12,543 bases of DNA from Alistipes sp. (GTDB taxonomy: Bacteria; Bacteroidota; Bacteroidia; Bacteroidales; Rikenellaceae), in the NCBI GenBank assembly GCA_017560305.1, contig JAFYOF010000082.1, forward strand, positions 1-12,543, read 5' to 3'. The notes under the pieces are model-generated. The model ran no database searches, was not told the origin of the DNA, and worked only from the letters and a program-made list of their open reading frames with translations. Of the stretch, positions 1 to 5,763 are shown one piece after another. The position numbers were made by a program, and so were the translations under genes. Position 1 is the stretch's first letter. Each line of letters opens with the position of its first letter.

Positions 1-106
1 GCCCTGTAGAATAGTGCTTACATTTCTTGCAGAACCAGCGTTGTGGCTCCTGCCAGACGCCCTTGCTGACTACATCACAACTTCCACAATGAGAGTATCT
101 TTTTGT
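1..106 (-). pseudogene. Transposase-type zinc-ribbon remnant, cut by window edge
   Basis: Read on the minus strand, this frame encodes TKRYSHCGSCDVV followed by WFCKKCKHY and then STG at the edge. Two CxxC pairs (HCGSC and CKKC) about 20 residues apart, with a basic and aromatic second knuckle, are typical of the N-terminal zinc ribbon of IS1/ISL3/IS1595-like transposases. I cannot name the family. A TAA (complement of 107-109) lies directly upstream and no ATG, GTG or TTG is in frame before the motif, so the piece has no visible start and is probably a degraded or 5'-truncated insertion-sequence copy. It could instead be the tail of a frameshifted reading frame, since an A5 run lies at its upstream end, or a zinc ribbon of another protein. 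Confidence 0.45.
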
Positions 107-190
107 TTATAATAATTATAAATGATGCAAATTACCCCCCCCTCGTAGGTCTCTTTTTGATCATTAAGCTGAAGTTTAAGAAAAAAGTAT

Positions 191-198
191 TATCTTTG
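191..198 (+). promoter_or_regulatory. Promoter -7 element for the riboswitch/btuGB unit
   Basis: TATCTTTG matches the Bacteroidota -7 consensus TAnnTTTG exactly. It sits directly before the 5' end of the cobalamin riboswitch, so transcription should begin near 203-206. No clear TTTG -33 box lies at 19-21 bases; the closest match is ATTAAG around 163-168. Confidence 0.65.
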
Positions 199-412
199 TG
201 GTGACGAAGGAGCCTTGGCGGACCGAGCGTTGCGCGGGGTGAAAAGGGAATCCAGTGAGAATCTGGAGCAATGCCAGTTGCTGTAAGTCCCATCCTGTCT
301 GGTGGTTGTAGTATGTTTGCTGCCGCTGGGAGGATGGATGTTGTACGCACTCTTTGCCACTGATCAGTAAGATTGGGAAGGCGCGACAACGGGATAAGTC
401 AGAAAACCTGCC
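199..412 (+). promoter_or_regulatory. Cobalamin (B12) riboswitch
   Basis: The sequence carries the recognisable cobalamin aptamer landmarks in order. These are AAAAGGGAATCCAGTGAGAA (243-262) with its closing CTGG, GCTGTAAG (280-287), a P6-like arm closed by CCATCCT (290-296) and AGGATGG (331-337), GCCACTG (356-362), TTGGGAAGGC (373-382), and the terminal B12 box AAGTCAGAAAACCTGCC (396-412). In this RNA family, cobalamin binding lowers expression of downstream B12 uptake or synthesis genes. Here the downstream genes encode a BtuG-like lipoprotein and a BtuB-like receptor, which fits. I did not see a clean intrinsic terminator straight after the aptamer, so control may act on translation or through the leader at 413-609. 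Confidence 0.93.
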
Positions 413-609
413 TTCGCATTATGGATTTGTCACCTGCTGGACTATGGGCGAAAATCGTACTTTTTGAATTACAATTTTGCATAATTTGCAGTTCGTGCAT
501 CGGTGTTATGGCGTTGCCGTACCCGTTGGCGACTGATTGTCGGGCTGATGTCGGGCGGGAGTTTTCCGCCGTGGCGTTGCGCTCTGGCAACTATAAAGGG
601 ATGTGTGAT
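413..609 (+). other. Structured leader between riboswitch and btuG
   Basis: This 197-base stretch separates the B12 box from the lipoprotein start. It contains two possible hairpins: GGCGG (554-558) with CCGCC (566-570), and GTTGC (576-580) with GCAAC (587-591). The second lies 3 bases before the likely ribosome binding site AAAGGG (595-600). Short direct repeats GGCGTTGC (510-517 and 573-580) and GTCGGGC (539-545 and 550-556) allow alternative pairings. The frame of the downstream gene is open from 373 through this whole stretch, but the predicted residues do not resemble a known domain and the first ones overlap the aptamer. I therefore read it as untranslated leader, possibly the expression platform. 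Confidence 0.45.
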
Positions 610-1680
610 ATGGCGAAGTTTATCGTTCGTGTGGTGTTTCTTCTGATCGTTTTGCTCCAGCACTCGTGTATGGAGTGGGACTATGGCTATGTGGAGGAGT
701 TTGACACCTCGGCTTCGGTCGGGGGCTTGTTCATCTGCAACGAGGGTAACTTCCAGTATGGCAACGCCACGCTATCGTACTACGACCCTGCGACAAAGAG
801 CGTCGAGAACGAGGTTTTCTATCGTGCCAATGCGATGAAGCTGGGCGATGTGGCGCAGTCGATGATTATCCGTGACGGCATTGGCTGGGTGGTGGTCAAC
901 AACTCGCATGTGGTCTTTGCCATTGACATCAACACCTTCAAGGAGGTGGGGCGCATCACTGGTCTCACCTCACCCCGCTATATGCACTTCATCTCCGACG
1001 AGAAGGCCTACATCACCCAGTTGTGGGATAACCGCATCTTCATCGTCAACCCCAAGCGCTACGCCATCACGGGTTACATTGAGGTGCCTGGGATGAATAT
1101 GGAGAGCGGCTCCACCGAGCAGATGGTGCAGTGGGGCAAATACCTATTTGTGAACTGCTGGTCATACCAAAACCGTCTGCTGAAGATTGACACCGAGACC
1201 GACCAGATTGTCGGCGAACTGGAGGTGGGTATCCAGCCTACATCGCTGGTGATGGATTGCAACAATAAACTGTGGACCGTGACCGATGGCGGCTTCGAGG
1301 GCTCGCCCTATGGCTATGAGCACCCCTCGCTCTACCGCATCGACGCCGAGACCTTCACCATCGAGCAGGAGTTTGAGTTTGCGCTGGGTGACTGCCCTTC
1401 TGAGGTGCAGTTGAACGGCACGAAGGACAGGATTTATTGGCTGAATGATGATGTATGGGAGATGGATGTGACTGCCGACAGCCTCCCCGATACACCATTC
1501 TGGCCCTACAACGGCACGCTCTACTACGGACTCGCCATTTGCCCCCGCACGGGCGATGTATACATTGCCGATGCAATTGACTATGTGCAGCAGGGTATGG
1601 TCTATCGTTACAGCAGGCAGCGTGAGTTGGTGGATAGTTTCTATGTTGGTATCACTCCGGGTGCATTTTGTTGGAAATAA
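610..1680 (+). CDS. btuG: BtuG-like surface lipoprotein, YncE-type beta-propeller
   Basis: This encodes a 356-residue predicted outer-membrane lipoprotein. Residues 1-20 (MAKFIVRVVFLLIVLLQHSC) form a signal peptide with a relaxed lipobox ending at Cys20. The residues after it (MEWDYGYVEEFD) are acidic, as in Bacteroidota lipoproteins exported to the cell surface. The rest is a beta-propeller of the YncE/DUF5074 kind, with repeated blade strands such as GGLFICNEGNF, YDPATKSV, GWVVVNNSHVVFAID, AYITQLWDNRIFIVNP, LLKIDTETDQIVGEL and LWTVTDGG, and a closing GITPGAFCWK. BtuG proteins of Bacteroides have this fold, sit at the cell surface, bind cobalamin very tightly and pass it to BtuB. The riboswitch upstream and the BtuB-like receptor starting immediately after the stop support the same role. 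The start at 610 is preferred because AAAGGG lies 9 bases upstream and it gives a clean signal peptide; an ATG at 601 and an in-frame extension to 373 are less likely. Other DUF5074 propellers have unknown ligands, so the ligand call rests on context. Confidence 0.85.
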   Translation: MAKFIVRVVFLLIVLLQHSCMEWDYGYVEEFDTSASVGGLFICNEGNFQYGNATLSYYDPATKSVENEVFYRANAMKLGDVAQSMIIRDGIGWVVVNNSHVVFAIDINTFKEVGRITGLTSPRYMHFISDEKAYITQLWDNRIFIVNPKRYAITGYIEVPGMNMESGSTEQMVQWGKYLFVNCWSYQNRLLKIDTETDQIVGELEVGIQPTSLVMDCNNKLWTVTDGGFEGSPYGYEHPSLYRIDAETFTIEQEFEFALGDCPSEVQLNGTKDRIYWLNDDVWEMDVTADSLPDTPFWPYNGTLYYGLAICPRTGDVYIADAIDYVQQGMVYRYSRQRELVDSFYVGITPGAFCWK

Positions 1681-3756
1681 ATGGTTTATGCGATGAAAAG
1701 ATTATTGCTGATACTCGCTCTGGTGCTTCTGCACGGCGTCGCAAAGTCGCAGGAGAGCACTTCGCGTGACTGGGCACGCCGAGGAATCCATATCCCCGAT
1801 GTGACTGTCTATGGCCAGCGCCCGATGAAGGAGATTGGCACGCAGCAGACCAAGTTCGATACGCTGGTGCTGAAGGAGAACATAGCCCTTTCGATGGCGG
1901 ATGTGCTCACCTTCAACTCGTCAATCTTTGTGAAGAGTTACGGCCGTGCCACGCTCTCTACGGTGGCGTTTCGTGGCACTTCGCCCTCGCATACTCAGGT
2001 GTCGTGGAACGGAATGAAGATAAATAACCCGATGCTCGGAATGGCAGACTTTTCTATGATTCCATCCTACTTTATAGATGACGCCTCGCTACTGCACGGC
2101 ACATCGTCGGTGAATGAGACTGGCGGCGGTCTGGGTGGCTCGGTGAAACTCTCCACGAAGCCTGCGCAGGCAGATGGTTTCGGTCTGCAGTATGTGCAGG
2201 GTGTGGGCTCGTTCTCAACCTTCGATGAGTTCCTGCGACTGACCTACGGCAACGACCATTGGCAGACCTCCACTCGCGTGGTCTACTCATCGTCGCCAAA
2301 TGAATATGAGTATGTCAATCGTGACAAGAAGATAAATGTTTACGATGATGATATGAACATCATCTCGCAATATTACCCAACAGAGCGTAACCGCAGCGGC
2401 GCGTACAAGGATTTCCACCTCTTGCAGGAGGTCTACTACAATACGGGGCGTGGTGACCGCTTTGGCCTGAATGCGTGGTATATCAACTCCGACCGCGAGC
2501 TGGCGATGCTAACGGTTGACCACGGCAGCGACACCGAGTTCGAGAACCGCCAGCGTGAGGAGACCTTCCGAGGTGTGCTCTCGTGGGATCATATGCGCGA
2601 TAACTGGAAGGTGGGCGCAAAGGGCGGATATATCTACACCTGGATGGGCTACGACTACAAGCGCGATGTAGGCAACGGCACAATGGTGCATATGACTCGC
2701 TCACGCAGCCGCATCAACACCTTCTACGGACAGGTCGATGGCGAGTACTACATAGGCAACAAGTGGCTTTTTACGGCAAATATGTCGCTGCATCAGCATA
2801 TGGTGGAGAGCCGTGACAAGAATATCGTGCGTCAGGATGGCGACAAGGCGATTGTCGGCTACCGCAAGGGACGCCCTGAGTTGTCGGGCTCGGTGTCGGC
2901 GAAGTGGCGACCCGTGGAGCGTCTGGGTTTCTCGGCGGTCATTCGCGAGGAGATGTTCGGCAGGGAGTGGGCGCCTATCATCCCCGCGCTCTTTGTCGAT
3001 GGCGTGCTCTCTGAGCGCGGAAATGTGGTGGCGAAGGCCTCTGTGTCGCGCAACTTCCGCTTCCCTTCGCTCAACGATCTCTACTTCCTCCCAGGTGGAA
3101 ACCCCGACCTGAAGAGCGAGAGCGGCTGGACCTACGATGCGGGCTTGTCGTTTGCTGTGGGTAAGAGGGGCGTCTACTCGTTGAGTGGCTCGGCGAACTG
3201 GTTTGAGTCGTTCATCAAGGACTGGATCATATGGCTTCCAACCCCCAAGGGCTTCTTCTCGCCCGATAATATCAAGGATGTACACGCCTACGGAGTTGAG
3301 CTGAAGGGTGATGCTAATGTGGCGCTCTCGGCAGAGTGGCAACTCGACCTGAGCGGCACATTCTCGTGGACACCCTCAATCAACGAGGGCGAGCCCCGCT
3401 CACCAGCCGATAAGTCGGTGGGCAAGCAGCTGCCTTATGTGCCCGAGTACTCATCGTCGGTTACGGGTCGTCTGTCGTGGCGCAGCTGGTCGTTCCTTTA
3501 TAAGTGGTGCTACTACTCAAAGCGCTTCACGATGTCCTCAAACGACCTCTCGCTCACGGGCAAGCTCCCGCCATACTTTATGAGTAATATAGCGCTCGAG
3601 AAGAATATCTCGCTCAAGTGCGCCGACCTCTCGCTGAAGGGAACAATCAACAACCTTTTCAACGAAGATTACCTCTCGGTGCTCTCGCGCCCAATGCCCG
3701 GCATCAACTACGAAATCTTCCTCGGCATCACCCCCAAATGGAAGAAGCAGCGATGA
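1681..3756 (+). CDS. btuB: TonB-dependent outer-membrane receptor, BtuB-type (cobalamin)
   Basis: This 691-residue protein has a signal peptide (MKRLLLILALVLLHGVAKSQ from the second Met), a TonB-box-like DVTVYGQRP at residues 40-48, a plug domain to about residue 160 (VAFRGTSPSHTQVSWNGMKINNP and GGGLGGSVKLSTKPA), and a beta-barrel with FRFPSLNDLYFLPGGNPDLKSE and a final strand INYEIFLGI. There is no N-terminal carboxypeptidase-like domain and no SusD partner, so it is a plain vitamin or metal receptor rather than a SusC. Position under a B12 riboswitch and behind the BtuG-like gene indicates cobalamin. TonB and the proton motive force would power transport into the periplasm; BtuF and BtuCD must be encoded elsewhere. 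The ATG at 1681 directly abuts the btuG stop, with GGAAA about 5 bases before it; the ATG at 1693 gives a more standard signal peptide and may be the true start. Confidence 0.88.
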   Translation: MVYAMKRLLLILALVLLHGVAKSQESTSRDWARRGIHIPDVTVYGQRPMKEIGTQQTKFDTLVLKENIALSMADVLTFNSSIFVKSYGRATLSTVAFRGTSPSHTQVSWNGMKINNPMLGMADFSMIPSYFIDDASLLHGTSSVNETGGGLGGSVKLSTKPAQADGFGLQYVQGVGSFSTFDEFLRLTYGNDHWQTSTRVVYSSSPNEYEYVNRDKKINVYDDDMNIISQYYPTERNRSGAYKDFHLLQEVYYNTGRGDRFGLNAWYINSDRELAMLTVDHGSDTEFENRQREETFRGVLSWDHMRDNWKVGAKGGYIYTWMGYDYKRDVGNGTMVHMTRSRSRINTFYGQVDGEYYIGNKWLFTANMSLHQHMVESRDKNIVRQDGDKAIVGYRKGRPELSGSVSAKWRPVERLGFSAVIREEMFGREWAPIIPALFVDGVLSERGNVVAKASVSRNFRFPSLNDLYFLPGGNPDLKSESGWTYDAGLSFAVGKRGVYSLSGSANWFESFIKDWIIWLPTPKGFFSPDNIKDVHAYGVELKGDANVALSAEWQLDLSGTFSWTPSINEGEPRSPADKSVGKQLPYVPEYSSSVTGRLSWRSWSFLYKWCYYSKRFTMSSNDLSLTGKLPPYFMSNIALEKNISLKCADLSLKGTINNLFNEDYLSVLSRPMPGINYEIFLGITPKWKKQR

Positions 3757-3759
3757 TTT

Positions 3760-3797
3760 GAGAAAAGTTCCTTGTTGCAGCGAACAGTTCTCATTTT
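3760..3797 (+). terminator. Probable terminator after btuB
   Basis: GAGAA (3760-3764) pairs with TTCTC (3788-3792), and inside it GTTC (3767-3770) pairs with GAAC (3782-3785), with a small internal loop. ATTTTG follows the stem. It starts 4 bases after the btuB stop. The U tract is short, so termination strength is uncertain. Confidence 0.5.
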
Positions 3798-3805
3798 GAT
3801 AGTGT

Positions 3806-3825
3806 TACTCTTAAGACTAAGAGTA
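3806..3825. other. Perfect 8-bp hairpin between convergent genes
   Basis: TACTCTTA (3806-3813) and TAAGAGTA (3818-3825) form a perfect stem around the loop AGAC. It lies between the converging btuB and WYL genes, where a transcription end for either strand would be expected. No T run follows on either strand, so it is not a classical intrinsic terminator; it could be a pause site or a 3'-end processing hairpin. Confidence 0.35.
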
Positions 3826-3866
3826 TCTACCTATAAGTAATCGTGGTCGGTGCAATTGCATAGCTA

Positions 3867-4589
3867 TCACCCTTTCTTCCACTCATCCATCTGTCCGTTT
3901 TCTGAGGCGTGGTCAATGAAAAGACCAAAAGAGTCGTCGGTGTCTTTTAAAGGTCTGTTTCCCATATCTATTGAGTCGCAATACTCAGCAAGTGAGATTT
4001 CTGGGTGGATGAATTCCTTGTCGCTGATAGTCAAATTAGAGATATTTTTTAACTCATAGATTACATCCTCGCCACTAGGCAGGGCGCCCAGCAGGCACCA
4101 GCTAAGGCCGATATTTGCAAACTGCTTTAGATAATAAGGTGAGATCTCAACCCTCTGAGCTCCATAGGTGTGGTGTGTCCACGAAAATGTCACCATTCTC
4201 TTGATATTTATTGCCTCCGCAAGTGTCTGTATTGTGTCGTAAATAGAGCAGTGGGCAAGCTCTATGTAATTGTTCACTTTGTTGTCCAACAGAATGTTGC
4301 TCAACTGCAAATGACCCAGCAATGCCTTTTGGGTCTCCGACAGTTTGCCGCCATCCGAGCCCTCAATATAATATTTGTATCCGCCTTGTCGGTTGCACAC
4401 AATACGCATATTAAACATCTCATCGATGGCGTCGATGTGGTTGCGGAGTGTGCGTTTGGGTAGTGGCGTGCCGTCGTCATTCAGGTGAGATCGTTGCCAC
4501 GCCTTGTCGATTTGCTCAAAGGTGATGCCGTTGTAACTCTTCACGGTATCCAATAGCCATACATATCGTTGATAAAGGTTTCCTGCCAT
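3867..4589 (-). CDS. WYL-domain transcriptional regulator, short form
   Basis: This 240-residue protein opens with the helix-turn-helix region common to Bacteroidota WYL proteins (LYQRYVWLLDTV, ITFEQIDKAWQRS, LPKRTLRNHIDAIDEMF, about residues 5-60). A WYL domain covers about residues 115-190 (VTFSWTHHTYGAQRVEISPYYLKQF, then LSWCLLGAL). The signature Trp-Tyr-Leu reads Trp-Cys-Leu at residues 164-166. WYL domains bind small ligands or nucleic acids and control DNA-binding regulators, often in phage defence or stress loci; no defence gene is visible here. The family usually has a further 80-100 residue C-terminal extension. This protein stops at EWKKG instead, and no such sequence continues in any minus-strand frame below 3867. 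It may be a natural short form or a decayed gene. A -7 box and a palindrome lie just upstream. Confidence 0.75.
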   Translation of the reverse strand: MAGNLYQRYVWLLDTVKSYNGITFEQIDKAWQRSHLNDDGTPLPKRTLRNHIDAIDEMFNMRIVCNRQGGYKYYIEGSDGGKLSETQKALLGHLQLSNILLDNKVNNYIELAHCSIYDTIQTLAEAINIKRMVTFSWTHHTYGAQRVEISPYYLKQFANIGLSWCLLGALPSGEDVIYELKNISNLTISDKEFIHPEISLAEYCDSIDMGNRPLKDTDDSFGLFIDHASENGQMDEWKKG

Positions 4590-4608
4590 AATTTTTCTGT
4601 TTCTACGG

Positions 4609-4616
4609 CAAAGTTA
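4609..4616 (-). promoter_or_regulatory. Promoter -7 element for the WYL gene
   Basis: On the minus strand this reads TAACTTTG, an exact TAnnTTTG match, about 20 bases before the WYL start codon. The leader would be only about 10-15 bases. No consensus TTTG lies at the usual -33 distance; that position is occupied by the palindrome at 4622-4648. Confidence 0.6.
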
Positions 4617-4621
4617 ATAAT

Positions 4622-4648
4622 AACTTGTGCCAATTTATGGCATAAGTT
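4622..4648. promoter_or_regulatory. Palindromic candidate operator upstream of the WYL gene
   Basis: AACTTGTGCCA (4622-4632) and TGGCATAAGTT (4638-4648) form 11-base arms with one mismatch, around ATTTA. It covers the place where the -33 box of the WYL promoter should be and lies between two divergent genes. This is what an autoregulatory operator would look like; binding by the WYL protein is inference. Confidence 0.5.
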
Positions 4649-4711
4649 GTAAAACTTTCCTAAAAACTCCTCATTATTTCCCTTGTGCAACATTTTGGCG
4701 CAGGGGTGGGG

Positions 4712-4719
4712 TAGTTTTG
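4712..4719 (+). promoter_or_regulatory. Promoter -7 element for the 157-residue unknown gene
   Basis: TAGTTTTG fits TAnnTTTG and lies 34 bases before the ATG at 4754. An upstream TTTG (4694-4697) is only 14 bases away, shorter than the usual 19-21, so the -33 box is unclear. Confidence 0.5.
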
Positions 4720-4753
4720 CGTATGGAAATAGATTAATTAAACAAATGTCCTT

Positions 4754-5227
4754 ATGAAACTCGTCTCAAGAATTATCGAACATATTGTTAGGCGCACCTT
4801 CCGTGAGGTGAAATATTTCTCAACTGATGGTTGCACTATGCCTAACGGTGTTGGCTTTCAACGCGGCAACTTTATCAAGTCCTGCGCCGACAACGCCCGC
4901 AATTTCACCCTCTCGCCCACATCCAATGATGCAAACCCTTGCGTTGGCGTAATAGTGTTCCCCTCCCACACCCCGCCGATAGATTGCGATGTCCTAAACC
5001 ACCACCTTGCAACTCTTGCTCCCGCTCCTCCCACCTACATCCTCGGCAACGCCTTCCAAGGTCGCTATATCGCCCCCGATGGCACGCTCTATGACTCCAC
5101 CTCACCCACAATCGAATTGCACGCCGCATCCACCAGCACCCCCCCCCTCCGCCTCGCTAAATCTCTCTCTCAAACTTCTCTACTTGTTAAAGACTTCGCC
5201 AGCAATAAGATATACATCACTAAATAA
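4754..5227 (+). CDS. Unrecognised 157-residue protein
   Basis: I do not recognise this protein. It begins with a basic, likely helical segment (RIIEHIVRRTFREVKYF, residues 6-22) and has four cysteines at 27, 44, 63 and 78. A hydrophobic VGVIVF strand lies at 64-69, a Pro/Ala-rich stretch around 89-93, GRYIAPDGTLYD at 103-114, and a C-terminal SLLVKDFASNKIYITK that looks like a final beta-hairpin. No signal peptide or membrane segment is evident, so it is probably cytoplasmic. Independent support for a real gene comes from the -7 box upstream and the strong terminator that starts 2 bases after its stop. The coding strand is unusually rich in C and poor in G compared with neighbouring genes, which may indicate separate ancestry. 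It is divergent from the WYL regulator, which could control it. Confidence 0.65.
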   Translation: MKLVSRIIEHIVRRTFREVKYFSTDGCTMPNGVGFQRGNFIKSCADNARNFTLSPTSNDANPCVGVIVFPSHTPPIDCDVLNHHLATLAPAPPTYILGNAFQGRYIAPDGTLYDSTSPTIELHAASTSTPPLRLAKSLSQTSLLVKDFASNKIYITK

Positions 5228-5229
5228 AA

Positions 5230-5286
5230 ATGGTACTTGCAAAGTCTATGGCGCACCATAAATCTCTGCAAATACCATTTTTTTTT
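5230..5286. terminator. Nested-stem bidirectional intrinsic terminator
   Basis: ATGGTA (5230-5235) pairs with TACCAT (5273-5278), TTGCA (5237-5241) with TGCAA (5267-5271), and an inner TATGG (5247-5251) with CCATA (5256-5260) around CGCA. The plus strand then has nine T (5278-5286). On the minus strand the same stem is followed by TTTTTATTT, so it can also end the operon coming from the right. It lies between convergent genes. Confidence 0.85.
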
Positions 5287-5290
5287 GTGC

Positions 5291-5329
5291 CGTGTAGAAT
5301 CCTAAATCCTACACGCTGTCGTGTACAGC
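5291..5329. other. Two small hairpins downstream of the minus-strand operon
   Basis: CGTGTAG (5291-5297) pairs with CTACACG (5309-5315), and GCTGT (5315-5319) with ACAGC (5325-5329). CGTGTA occurs a further time at 5320-5325, so the middle CTACACG could switch partners. They lie just after the stop of the ACT-domain gene on the minus strand and may protect or shape the operon 3' end. Confidence 0.4.
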
Positions 5330-5337
5330 AATCTACA

Positions 5338-5748
5338 TTAAAATCCCTGACGGATGTCGCAGTGGCACTCTGTGAGGGTCTTTACGCAGCGGTCGATGTC
5401 GTTGGGGCGGATGACAACATTCGCCTGCTCGCCATCGGCAAAGGCATACATATACTCGATGAAGATATCCTTCTGCGAGAGTTGCTCGAGGATTGTCGAG
5501 AGCGCTCCTGCGGTGTTGCTGCACTTGATGCAAATCACCTCGGTGAGCATCACTGCAAAGTTCTCTGCACGAAGAATCTCCACCGCCTTCTCAACCTCCG
5601 ACACGATGAGACGCAGAATGCCGAAGTCGGTTGTCTCTGCCATACTGAAGGCGTGCATATTGATGCCGTGCTTACCCAAAATACGGGTTACATCGTTGAT
5701 TCGTCCTGTCTTATTCTCCAGAAAGACAGATAGTTGTTTAATCGTCAT
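5338..5748 (-). CDS. Tandem ACT-domain protein, likely amino-acid sensor
   Basis: This 136-residue protein consists of two ACT domains. The first is at about residues 1-66 (IKQLSVFLENKTGRINDVTRIL, GINMHAFSMAETTDFGILRLIV) and the second at about 68-136 (LTEVICIKCSNTAGALSTILEQL, FIEYMYAF, NVVIRPNDIDR). ACT domains bind amino acids at dimer interfaces and usually regulate a fused or neighbouring enzyme. This one stands alone as the last gene of the operon, 15 bases after the phenylacetate-CoA ligase gene. Stand-alone double-ACT proteins are often found beside such ligases. It probably senses an aromatic amino acid and modulates a partner enzyme; the ligand and partner are inferred from position only. 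Confidence 0.88.
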   Translation of the reverse strand: MTIKQLSVFLENKTGRINDVTRILGKHGINMHAFSMAETTDFGILRLIVSEVEKAVEILRAENFAVMLTEVICIKCSNTAGALSTILEQLSQKDIFIEYMYAFADGEQANVVIRPNDIDRCVKTLTECHCDIRQGF

Positions 5749-5763
5749 ATCTGTAATGTTTTA

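Noticed and set aside
310..322. TATGTTTG as a second promoter -7 box
   Set aside because: It matches the consensus but lies in the P6-like arm of the riboswitch and is explained by the aptamer sequence.
373..609. N-terminal extension of the BtuG-like protein
   Set aside because: The frame is open, but its first codons overlap the riboswitch core and it would bury the lipoprotein signal peptide about 80 residues inside the protein. The start at 610 has a ribosome binding site.
2701..3342. 213-residue minus-strand frame inside btuB
   Set aside because: It is antisense to clear TonB-receptor barrel sequence and has no domain character.
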